Part shown: positions 12,051 to 22,600 of the stretch, in pieces
Layout of the letters: the number at the start of each line of letters is the position of its first letter
Position numbering within the stretch: position 1 is the stretch's first letter
Assembly: GCA_018907035.1 (NCBI GenBank)
Contig: JACCIC010000022.1
Location: 2,822,001 to 2,886,000, forward strand
Direction of reading: 5' to 3'
Length of the DNA stretch: 64,000 bases
Origin: Sycobia sp. Sy_11
Taxonomy: Eukaryota; Arthropoda; Insecta; Hymenoptera; Epichrysomallidae
Made by a program: the position numbers and the translations under genes
The notes under the pieces: generated by a model
Database searches by the model: none
What the model saw: the letters and a program-made list of their open reading frames with translations, nothing else
Told to the model about the DNA's origin: nothing

Positions 12051-12051
12051 T

Positions 12052-12500
12052 TTAGGTTTGGAAATATGAGAGAACAAGGCGGCGGTGGGACGCCGTGGCG
12101 GTGCCGAAAAGGTTCAAGCGAGTAAGCGTAGCGCGACGAAGTTTCAGATCTTCGTTAGCCTTTGTGAACGATTGACTTCTTCTTGGCATCGTGTACTTTT
12201 CTTTATTATTAAAGTCTAATAATTTAGTATTCATCTACATAATTTATCTTACAAATTTTTTAATTTTGTGTGGTGCGTGCTGCGTGGTGGGATCGCGTTA
12301 CGAAGGTATTATTTGACCATCGCGTCAGGCATGTGCACTGCCTGACCGTTCTTCCCGGGACTTGTGAGCCAGGACTCGTTGCAGTCCATCGTCGACAGCA
12401 CGTATTCTGATTTATCTGTGAATGTAGGCGTGCTGTCACGTAGTGCCAGAAGGCCACACTAAGGGTGGTCCCTAGTACTGGGGAAATCACCATTGCATCA
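12052..12500 (-). other. Possible retroelement or gene remnant, unidentified
   Basis: Two short minus-strand ORFs (12234-12052, 60 aa, containing MPRRSQSFTKANEDLK; and 12493-12260, 77 aa) lie in a GC-richer island inside AT-rich DNA. The basic start resembles the leader or Gag start of some retroelements, but no diagnostic motif is present. I do not recognise it. Confidence 0.25.
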
Positions 12501-12856
12501 CTGAGGACGTCAATCGGTACGGGTTAGTTGATCATTGTTAAGAGAGCTCTCTGCGTGCGGTATAGTTTAATAGTTGGAGGTCGTTGTTTATAAGATTAAT
12601 TTAAATTATATTATATTCCTTCATATTAAATTACAACAAATATAGTTTAGTAGATTTAGTTTATTTCATTTATATTTCATTTTTAGCAGTAATTATTTGT
12701 TAATATTTGTTAAGGCATCAGGCTTTTCTCCACGTGTAACTGGAGTTTTTTACTGCCGTTTGCCATAGATTTATAATAAATACAATTTTATTTAGTATAG
12801 TACATTGTCGTAAATTGTTTAAACTTAGCACGATTCCTCATCCAAATCCTTAGCTA

Positions 12857-12857
<1 letters not shown>

Positions 12858-12909
<52 letters not shown>
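12858..12909. repeat. (TA)n microsatellite
   Basis: A TA dinucleotide run of about 50 bases. Confidence 0.9.
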
Positions 12910-12911
<2 letters not shown>

Positions 12912-13578
12912 ATATTATCAAGTGACTTTATCTTATGGTAAGTAATTCATTAACACAATCTTTTCAAAACGATGAGGGGTCCGAACCTCTGAACGTTTCT
13001 GCTGAGTAACTTATAGATTGCACCTATCGGTGTAATTGTAATTATTGCGCTCACCTGCTTTTGCTTAAAATTTATGTATTTATGTATTTTGGGTTGCTGA
13101 TTGCGAACATCATAGTGGTTTTGTGCACATTTTGAATTTTCATAGAATCAGAAGAAATCCTTAAAAATGCTGGTTCTGCAAATTTATTTCGGAAACTGCT
13201 ATACATAGTAGTTACTACTATACATAGAACAGAATAAAAAGATGCACTGTTCTGAGATGAACGTCTCTTATGAAAAATTTTTTTAAAAATATTCATATTA
13301 TCCGAGAATACCGAAAACCACTATTTTATGCTTTTTGTATCTATCTCGCTATTCAAATTCAATTTCAGTAAAAAAGCACTATGACATTTATCATAAGTAC
13401 AGCGAAAAGCACAAGTGCATAAATTTTCCGCAAAATGGAATGTGGAAGCACTTTCGAAGTTCTCACCCAAATTTATATTTTCAAAAAGGCTTGAATGGCA
13501 GAAACGCTAGTGTTCAAATCTGCTTAGTGTACATTCGTGTATATACGAGTAATATGATAATGTAAAGGCCTCGTAACA

Positions 13579-13651
13579 GCCCTCGGGTAAAAGTGCTATA
13601 TATAGGATAATGCTGTATACACTCGTATATATAGCATTTTTGCCCGAGGGC
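13579..13651. repeat. Foldback inverted repeat
   Basis: The arms 13579-13604 and 13626-13651 (26 bases each) are inverted copies matching at about 24 of 26 positions, with a 21-base loop. The outer end of each arm is GCCCTCGGG and the inner end TATATA. GGCC/TTTA blocks outside the arms are also partly inverted. It could be a small MITE or a hairpin RNA; no target duplication was resolved. Confidence 0.7.
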
Positions 13652-13846
13652 CTTTATGACACAAATGTAATGCATATAATAAGCTGAGTTTGTTGGAGCA
13701 GAGTGTAAAAGCAATAAAACCAGATTTAGTAAACATTTTCGTTTTCTATTTCACTCGGACGTAGTTCTGCTAATAGATGATACTTAGATAAGAAGGCGCA
13801 CACAGAGACACTTTACTAACTCATGGATCACTGTATTTTGTACTGC

Positions 13847-13849
<3 letters not shown>

Positions 13850-13894
<45 letters not shown>
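13850..13894. repeat. (TA)n microsatellite
   Basis: A TA dinucleotide run of about 45 bases. Confidence 0.9.
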
Positions 13895-13896
<2 letters not shown>

Positions 13897-14261
13897 AATA
13901 AACACGCTTGATTTTCTTACGAGCTCACACGCTTGCTGTTCTTTTGAAATATAAAATCTCTTTTATATGTCAAAACTAAAGTAAAATGCATAATGTAAAA
14001 TATTATCTACGCACAATAAATTTGAAATATTACAATAAGCATCAGGGTTCTTTTTATTTCGATAATATATGTACGGTACTGACTGCTGCTTGTTGCGACA
14101 TCTCTTCGACTAGTCCAAGATTAAATTTCTCTCTTTTTTATCTACAGACATAATGATTATCAGTTGCACGGGATTTCGTACATTATAAATTTACTTCGAC
14201 GTCTCATTTTTGTTATACGAGAACAATACGTAGAACTGTGAAACAAATTTTATTTGATTTA

Positions 14262-15467
14262 AGAGGGTGGATTGATAAGTTTCCGGCCTGACCAAGAGAT
14301 GGCGCCACTAGGTCTACCTTGAGGTGGCGTTCTATAGTACCATCCTTAAATTAGTTTGTAGCTTCTAGTTACATTAACTATTAGTTTCAGTCCGTTTGCT
14401 ATGTTACTTTAGGTTTGAGAGCACGCTGAACAAGACGCCTCTGTGTTTTTCGTAAAAATGGAAAAGCTGGAAAATCGTGCTGTCATCAAATACTTATATT
14501 TGAAGGGGTTAACGACGAAGGAAATTAGAGAAGAGATGGATTCAATACTGGGGACATCCTCCCCATCATATTCAACCGTTAAGCAGTGGGTTTCCGAGTT
14601 TACAAAGGGTCGTGTGAGCACCTCTGATGAGCCTCGCTCAGGACGCACCATTGAGGTCACAACTCCAGATATGATCGAAAAATCCATCAAATAGTGCTGA
14701 AAGACTACAGATTAAAAGTGCGTGAGATAACTGAGAACTGTAAAATGTCATATGAACGTGTACAAAATATTTTGCACTAACATTTATATATGGAAAAGCT
14801 CTGTGCAATATGGGTACCGCGTTTGCTAACAGTCGACAAAAATTGATTCGAAAGAACATTTCTACCGCCAATTTGGCGTTGTATAAGCGTAATGCAAGTG
14901 AATTTTTGCGACGATTAGTAATCGTTGATGAAACTTGGGTCCACCACTACACTCGTGAAACCAAACAACAGTCTAAACAGTGGATTGGACCTGGGGAACC
15001 AACTCCAAAGAAGACAAAATCAATTTTTTCGGTGAACAAGCTTATGGCTACTGTTTTTTGGGATGCAGGAGGTATTGTATACATTAATTACCTTGAAAAG
15101 GGTAAAACTATCACTGGTGAATACTAGGCAGGACTTATTGCAACGTTTGAGCCAACGATCTGAAATTTGAATTGATGCCGCACCCTCCCTACTCTCCAGA
15201 CCTAACCCCGAGTAACTATTATCTGTTTCCTAACCTCAAAAAATGGCTTGGCGGTAAGAGATTTGCGAACAATAAAGAAGTAATCGAAACTGTAAATGGG
15301 TATTTTGAGGAGCTTGACGAATCAGTCCATAGAGATGGCATAACTAGACTAGAACACCGCTATGAGATATGTACCAGCCTTGGAGGAGATTATGTTGGGA
15401 AATAAAAAAAAATTCTTAAAACTGTTGTTTTTCTTGGTCAGGCCGGAAACATATCAATTCACCCTTG
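14262..15467 (+). mobile_element. Degenerate mariner transposon
   Basis: About 1206 bp, flanked by TA on both sides (14260-14261 and 15468-15469), the mariner target duplication. The terminal inverted repeats are about 35 bases (14262-14296 and 15433-15467), differing at about 4 positions and sharing GTTTCCGGCCTGACCAAG. The length is slightly under a full mariner of about 1.3 kb, because part of the transposase is deleted. Confidence 0.93.
14443..15405 (+). pseudogene. Mariner transposase pseudogene
   Basis: The first frame (14443-14694) encodes the N-terminal helix-turn-helix DNA-binding region (MEKLENRAVIKYLYLKGL.., then TVKQWVSEF and SDEPRSGR). After frameshifts and stops, a frame at 14810-15127 carries RLVIVDETWVHHY with the first catalytic Asp, and TKQQSKQW. 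It stops after GKTITGEY. The segment with the second catalytic Asp (the HQDNAP region) is absent. The frame at 15172-15405 resumes with PHPPYSPDLTPSNYYLFP, containing the third Asp. Cut-and-paste activity is impossible from this copy. Confidence 0.92.
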
Positions 15468-15469
15468 TA

Positions 15470-16620
15470 TTATTTTGCCCTACAAGTAGCGATACTCGAA
15501 TTATGTATGTAAATGTCACCTAAAATTTATAATAATTATTTTCTTTAAAAAAAACTAGCACCACGTGGAGCAAAAGACAAATTTTTACGAATTTTCTTTA
15601 TTTTTTTAAACCTATTCAGAGAAATGTTATTAACTCTAAGAAAGTTTCGTCAAAGTTGTTATTATGGACAATCGAGTACAATTATTTCTAAGGGACTATA
15701 ATTATTTATAAGGTTACTTTTATAATATACTAATATTTATAAGACTTACAATTATTGATAAGTTGTAATAAAAATGGATGCAATCCATACTGGGATACAG
15801 AGATAATAAGGAGAGATTGCCAATGCCATATACGAAAGGCTCGACGATTTTCGAGCGCTGGGAACGTGCGCCCTCAATAGGGCCAACTGTTACACTAACG
15901 CGTCGACGCCACGTCACAGCTACATCAGCATCAATGAGTGTGCGCATTTGCGCAATAAATGTATGTATAGATATAGTTGCACGATTCTGTCCAATGCGAC
16001 GTTTCTGTGTTGGTTTGAACCATACAGAGGCTAAAGTACAAAATATCGATAGACTACTACTGTCGCGCTAAAAGGGGGAAAATAATTTTTCGAAAAATAA
16101 TATACCTTTGATATTATCACACTCAAATGGCCTGAGTGACAATATCTAACACATCTCACCTGAAGAATCAATTTGATTTTTCGGAGTTAGTGTCATACAT
16201 CACAATTTAACTATGTCAATGAACTTCTTGTCACGCGTTGATGACTTTTTAATTAATAGAGTTGATTAAAAAGGGCTTAGTCGGATAATATGATCAAAAA
16301 TGCCCCAAGAGTATTTTCTATAAGACTGTATCCTTGTAATATACTACTGCTGGGAGGTTTAAAAACAATAACAATTTAAAAACTTGTGTTGAACTAATTG
16401 ACTTTTAATATATATAATGAAAAGAAAATATAAATAGCAATCACCTTAGCATACAGACGGGATACGAATAATGCCTTCTGCGCTCAAACAGCGCCCTTTA
16501 TAGACTTTCTTCTTATCGCGGGTCAAATTTCGGGCGATAAGCCCCATTCGTCGATCGCAGCCTAAACACTTCGTGCAGCCGGACGGTCGGAGAACCCGAG
16601 GTGATAATCTGACACCGTCC
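15470..16620. other. Non-coding region
   Basis: It contains two overlapping ORFs on opposite strands near 15720-16071 and a 65-codon minus-strand ORF (16643-16446) ending in the tandem repeat. None has recognisable motifs. GC-richer islands at 15830-16070 and 16450-16620 may be remnants of mobile DNA. Confidence 0.45.
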
Positions 16621-16886
16621 AAACCTCTTTCGTAAAATCTCAAGATTTTCCTCCGACTAATATTTGATTACCTTAGTTGTAAATCATAAAGAAGTCATTT
16701 TCAGGAAAATCTTCGATTTTACCCGTCATGGTACGGATTAATTGCTTTTATGGAAGCATAACCAGTCAAACCTCTTTTGTAAAATCTCAAGATTTTCCTC
16801 CGACTAATATTTGATCACCTTATTTGTAAATCATATAGAAGTCAGTTTTCAGGAAAATCTTCGGTTTTACCCGTCATGGTACGGAT
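16621..16886 (+). repeat. 147-bp tandem duplication of a hairpin-forming unit
   Basis: Unit 1 is 16621-16738 and unit 2 is 16768-16886. Both begin AAACCTCTTT and end GGTACGGAT, and they differ at a handful of positions. Each unit contains near-complementary arms, GTAAAATCTCAAGATTTTCC and GGAAAATCTTCGATTTTAC, about 55 bases apart, so each can fold into a stem-loop. Confidence 0.85.
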
Positions 16887-17298
16887 CCAGCGTATACCTT
16901 AGTTGTATACAATTTGGTGGCCTTTAACGAAGGTTTGCTCGCGATCCTGACTTCAATAATTAATTAATTTCAATTCAAATCCAATTAAATTAATTCATTA
17001 AATACAATACAAAATTTCAAATTATAACTTATAAAATAAAATTTCAAATCGCCAACCGATGATTTCATTAAGCATTATTCAATATCTCGTATGTACTTAC
17101 ATATCATTTATAAATAGTTTTTATAATTCATGCGGCGCCGTTTTGTCCGAGCAGATCGCATAACATTTCTTCCTCATATATTCTCTCGCAAATATAATAT
17201 TATATCAATCTTTTATTTACATTATTTCCAATCTTAAAACTAAACATTTCTCGCAATATACTTTATAACTATATTTAGTTACAAAAGAAATACTAAAC

Positions 17299-17341
<43 letters not shown>

Positions 17342-18782
17342 GCGATATTATAAAAATTTCTTAAAAACTATTACGCATTAATTTAATGCAATATCAGACT
17401 AAATAATTCTGACATTGAAAATCATCAAATTACACTTAAATTTATAGCTCTACTTTCTTAAACTATAAACATACATAAAGCTATTAGTGATAAAGAAAAT
17501 ATCTTATTTCATATATTGGTTTACACAATATAAAACCCTTTCCTGTGATATAATCTATAGTCTAAATCTAAATTAATTATAACGACATACAAATTTCGAT
17601 AAGTTTATGTTCAAATTCTAAAAACTATAAGAAGGTATTTTCTTGTTGAAATATAAATTCTTACAGCTAATTCGGGTTCTGTTCGTAACAATCCTTGTGT
17701 TCAATGTAATAAAAAACACCTTTTATCAGATTTTTGTACCACAAAGTGGTCCGGTGATACTCACAGATCCAAAAAGATCTCCAAACGTTGTTTCTAAATA
17801 TCTTCTAAAGCTTATAAAATGGTAAACATAACAAATTTTATCTTTAAAAGATCTATCAATCAAACAATTTTATATAAAACATAAGCTTTATCTATTAATT
17901 AATGCCGTTTATTACTATTATTTTAACTAATAATAATACATTGGTAGATTTTTAATCAGTAAACTAAAAATATTCATATATGTAAATTTTTTCATAGAAA
18001 AACAAAAACAAATGTTCGTATACAAGAACAATATTTATATAAAATATTTTTCAGAAATATTACAAAATAGCTTAACAAACAATAAATTATATAACGAAAT
18101 TACAGCTGACAACAATGGACCTTTAAAACAAATGGTTAAGTACATTTATGTATCCTCATAAATAACAGTATCTATACGAGTTTTTAGACTCTTAGTTTAG
18201 ACAGAGATAATAAGCAGTTTATTATACGGTAGTAGCATATCGATATTTCGTACTTTTTTTTACATTTTTTAAAACTAAATTTATTTCTATCTATATTTTT
18301 AAATCGGTTTAATTAAAAACATTTTTTTTAATTTTTTAACTAATTTCTTTGTTTTTTTTTCTTAGGTTTTGTAAAACTGATTTGACGTTTATAAAATTTT
18401 TTTATCTCAAATAAAAATAATGTGTATTTAAGATTATAAACGATTAATTATATATTCTTTAAAATTTTATACTATAATTTTCAGAATAAAATAAATTATT
18501 GACGAACAAGGGCACGTACGCGCTGCGCATTCGCGTCGGTTTACACTTGAATTGACCTACCGCTCCGCATCTCGTCTTTGACGCTCTCACGGCCTTTTTG
18601 AAAATCAGCATGCTATCGAAGTACCTGACTATGATTTAGGGCATTATTACCATACACTTTAAGCACTTTTTCATAAGTTTTTGTCGCAGTTTTGCTGAGT
18701 TTCTCCTCGCCTTATATCCAAATTTAATAAATGTTGTTACATAATTCATTTATAGAAAGTGAAATTGTTTATATTGGCTTGT
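16887..18782. other. AT-rich non-coding region
   Basis: A (TA)n tract lies at 17303-17341. Around 17630-18140 are splice-like signals (TTCTTACAG at 17668, TTTTTCAG near 18053) bordering short open stretches. The reading phases do not join into a protein, so no gene is called. A GC-richer patch lies at 18505-18610. Confidence 0.45.
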
Positions 18783-19338
18783 AGTCTTATTATTAAGTTT
18801 TAAACTCAAAATTTTAAGAAAATACACACGCCAAAAAAATGGCTGCGCCACTTCGTTGTTTGGAAGTGTATAAGTCAAATAGAACTTCAACACCTTCCAA
18901 GAGCAATTATATTGTATACCTATTTTTTTTAAATTTAGCAGTGGGTTTAGTAAAAGGGATTTACTGGTGTCGACGAAGACATTCTTTAACTACGTATAGC
19001 ATACCTTTTCGTAGCCTGATCTCACAGCACAATCATCGACACGCAGTGAACTTAAAAGTTTCAGAAAATACGTATATATCTACATATATACGTTCATACA
19101 TATATATAAAAGAAATCTATATACATTTTAAGAATTTCTTCGACACCAGTTAATTTCTTTTATTACATCTATTGTTTCGTTGCCGTCCCTGCTGGACAGT
19201 CGCAATCGCTTGATGGCACGAACTCGAAAACCAAGATCTGGGAATCGCAAGAATGAAGTACCTACGTTTACCGTTGTGGCACTAGGGGTCAAAATTTTAC
19301 TTCAGTCTCTAACATAGAAATCTCCTCTATTATCCCTG
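18783..19338 (+). repeat. Interspersed repeat family, copy B
   Basis: Collinear with 2801-3291, with small insertions, notably an extra block around 18825-18930. It begins AGTCTTATTATTAAG and ends CTCTAACAT..CTCCTCTATTATCCCTG. The 104-codon ORF inside it is not conserved in copy A and is not called. Confidence 0.7.
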
Positions 19339-19701
19339 TTTATATGTTACTATCCATGGTTGCTATTGCTGTTTGAAGAATTGGCGCGAATTATTAAGTA
19401 TATTCTATACAGGATAATAGCAGAAAGAACTGATCAAGTTATCAGATTTCATCAGGAAGTGTATAATTTGGTGGTAATGTGCTTTTAGTTAATTTCAAAT
19501 TTATTTAAAAAAAACTTGCTGAAATTCAATTAACAAATTTAATTATTGAATTGTGTAAATAGAATGTAAATAAGAAATCTAAGACAAATTTACAATAATT
19601 CATACTTTAGAAGTCTTTTATATTAGAATTTGTTTTTCAGACGTTGTTTATATTAAGTTAATTTTATAAATTTTTTACTTTTTAGCTAATATATTTGAAT
19701 T
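19339..19701. promoter_or_regulatory. 5' flank and probable 5' UTR of Dscc1
   Basis: Short AT-rich interval between the interspersed repeat and the Dscc1 start codon. It must contain the proximal promoter or a 5' UTR exon, but no TATA box or initiator stands out in the AT-rich background. Confidence 0.4.
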
Positions 19702-21529
19702 ATGGAAATAGATTACGATGAAAATAATTGTGAGGAAGTAGCAGTTGATGAAGAAAATAAAGATGGGATGTAAGAATTTCGAATTCTTAGATATTATTTT
19801 TAATTTTTTATTTATCTCGATCTTTCTTTCTCTTTCTCTCTAAATATACTAGAATTAAGGAATAATTGATTTTTATTATTACTGATTTTGTATTATTATT
19901 AATTAATATATAGACAAATGTTAACATCAGAACAAATAGAAGAAGTTTTAAAATTGGCAAATATTAAAAGAGAGGACGTAGCACCAATAGTTCAAACTCT
20001 TTTCACTTCAGAATCATTTGATACCCCAAACCGTGATCGTAAAGTATTGGAACTTGATGAACACTTACTGCAATCTATAGAAATTGGAGATTGGTATGTT
20101 GAATTATCATTATTTCATACAATACTTTACTTGTAATGAATAATATATTTTTTTACTGGTGATATCTTAGAATATTTTAATAAACCAGTAATAATATAGA
20201 GTTCAAAATAAAAGTAATATATATAATTGTAAATCATTATATTTATTCTTTTAAGTTTAAGCTTTCGGGGAGAGGAAAATGAACCAACAGTTTTGTGTAC
20301 TGCTACGAGAACATATGAAGTTAAAGAAGCTGAAACATCAAATACTTGTTTGTTATTACCAAATTTGAAAAGTTTTTCTGAAGTATCAGTAAAAGATGTA
20401 GAAGGTTTCTCTGTTGAGGCAGTTCAAGTTAAGGGCATATATAATACCTACCTTGAAGTATGCATTTTTCTATATGATACGATCCAAATTATTTATTAAT
20501 TTACGCTAAATTTATTTTTAAAAATTTTTAGATTCGAGAATGTAGTCCTAAATTAGGTAAAATGCAAATTGTATTAGATTCATCATCTTTTAAAGGATTA
20601 GAGTATGAAAAATTAATAGATCCATCAACTCTTTATGATTGGGATAGACTTCAAAATGAAATTCAAGCAAGCGATGGAGAAATTTTAGCAGCTCTTCCAG
20701 AATACTTAATATGTTGTATGGATGGTATGTTTTTTTTATATTTGAGAGTCTTTGAAATATATTTTGATGAATTAAAAATGTACTAAATAGGATATTATCG
20801 AATGATTGCTTTTGAGTTTGAGGCTAGAGCATTACCCCTTATGTTAGATTTAATTGAAGAAAATTCTTGGGAAATCGATGAAATAAATCAAGAAGTTTCC
20901 TATGAATCGTTAAAAGAAATAATTCCAAAACCTGTATTTGATCTTCTTTTTCAAAAATATACAGTACCAAGTACAAAATCAGATGAGAATGGAGTTCAGT
21001 TATATACGTATGATGTTTTTTTTTATTTAAATTATAAATTACTTTTTAATTATTAATTATTATTACAGGTATGATGTCGCAAAGTCCAGTAGACTTTTAG
21101 CACATATTTTGCTGACTGCTAGTCCATCAAATAATTATAATGATTTCATGGAAGCTTGGAAAATTGGATGTCCTGATTGCATTACACCAAAAGAAGAACA
21201 TCTTTATGGCACAGCTATTGTAATATGGAATAGTCAGTCAATGAAAAAAGAAGTTATTTTATATCCTGAAGAAAATTTATCAGATAATATTAATAAAAGA
21301 CTTAATCAACTTTTTAATGTTAAAGGGAAATGGACAGTGCAAGAAATCACACCATATATTTCGTGAGTGTATTTAATAATTTCAAAAATTAGTTAAATTA
21401 TACATACATATATAATTTTACAGAAGGTTTGTCACAAGTAAGCAAGATGTAAATGCAATTTTAACAAAATATGCTAGGCCATCAACAGTTAATGGAGTAA
21501 AATATTACAGTGCTAAGCATGGAAAATAA
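19702..21529 (+). CDS. Dscc1: DSCC1/DCC1, CTF18-RFC clamp loader subunit (7 exons)
   Basis: Coding exons 19702-19769, 19914-20093, 20256-20457, 20532-20724, 20791-21007, 21069-21362 and 21424-21529 join in phase to about 419 aa (human protein 393 aa). All introns are short with GT..AG ends. Diagnostic blocks are FRGEENEPTVLCT, KEAETSNTCLLLPN, LTASPSNNYNDFMEAW and the C-terminal AILTKYARPSTVNGVKYY, all with close counterparts in vertebrate DCC1. The family protein joins CTF8 and CTF18 in an alternative replication factor C that handles PCNA at forks and is needed for sister-chromatid cohesion; it acts in the nucleus. The ATG at 19702 opens an acidic leader (MEIDYDENN). Exon 3 has two in-frame acceptors six bases apart (20255 and 20261). 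No defects were seen. Confidence 0.93.
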
Positions 21530-21691
21530 TAGAGAATATTACTTTAAGTGATAGATCAGTCTTGTTGATTACCTTATAAAGGTAAATGTATATTGTATAT
21601 TTTTATACTTATAAAACATGCATCTACAGTTTATATATATAAATATTTATTTTTAATATTTATAATATTTGATAAAAATTCAAATCTATTA

Positions 21692-21697
21692 AATAAA
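21692..21697 (+). terminator. Candidate poly(A) signal of Dscc1
   Basis: AATAAA about 160 bases after the stop codon, in AT-rich DNA, so a chance match is possible. Confidence 0.45.
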
Positions 21698-21699
21698 TT

Positions 21700-22500
21700 A
21701 TTTAAATCTGTTAAATTTCATTTAATTTAAATAATGGTTTAAATACTATTTTTAATATAATAGTTAGTTGTCTAATAGTTCTATATTGATAGCATGAAAT
21801 CATTGATTGTTTTTCAAGACCTTTCATCTGTAAGCATATATTTGTATTAAGACCTTTTTTTAATTTATTGAATGCTAGGAGTTCTTAAACATATAGATTT
21901 CATAAAATTATTAAAAAATTAATGTTTATATATTTTTAATAACAAATGAATCAAATTTTTAACATAAATAATTTGAATAATACTCGTGAAAATTGAGAAT
22001 TTTCTCTCTCTTACGGTATAAAATCACAAACGTAAATGTTTAAGCAATCTTTTCCGGACAATTTTATTAATGAAAATTGTTTTGATAAAATTGATAACAC
22101 TCTCTGGAAAATACCACTTAAGCATTTCCATTTGTGATAAATAATTTCGTATAACATGAAAGTATACACATACTGCAGAAGAAGAGCTAATAATAAATAT
22201 ATTTTACAACGTGCACTTACTTATATGTATATTTAACAATAATAAATTGATTTAAATATATTTTTATTAAAATATAAAATTACAAACAAGAACTTTGCAA
22301 ATTGATAATTACACATACAACTCGATTTATCTAAATTATGTTAATTACTATGTTATCATTTCAAAATAAAATAACTGATTCAATTATTATAAGAAGAGTC
22401 AACTGTCACATTTTTAATCTATGAGAAAAAGTATAAAAATCAATTTATTATCAATATTTATAAACTATATTGTTTTGTTAAAAATGTTCGGCACACGCAA

Positions 22501-22564
<64 letters not shown>

Positions 22565-22600
22565 CTTTATAAGAAAAACAATTTAAATACTCTTTCAACT
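21700..22600. other. Convergent intergenic region with (TA)n
   Basis: It separates the 3' ends of Dscc1 (+) and the 46-aa-repeat gene (-). A (TA)n tract lies at 22503-22561. TTTATT at 22444-22449 reads AATAAA on the minus strand, about 155 bases past the stop of the repeat gene, and is a candidate poly(A) signal for it. Confidence 0.5.

Noticed and set aside
12955..13030. tRNA-like GAGGGGTCCGAACCTC sequence
   Set aside because: It forms a short stem but no cloverleaf with A and B boxes could be drawn.
13335..13565. Possible C2H2-like ORF
   Set aside because: One Cys and scattered His residues do not form a proper zinc finger; nothing else supports a gene.
17631..18140. Possible two-exon small membrane protein on the plus strand
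   Set aside because: Acceptor and donor signals exist, but the open frames of the two segments cannot be joined in phase without an immediate stop.
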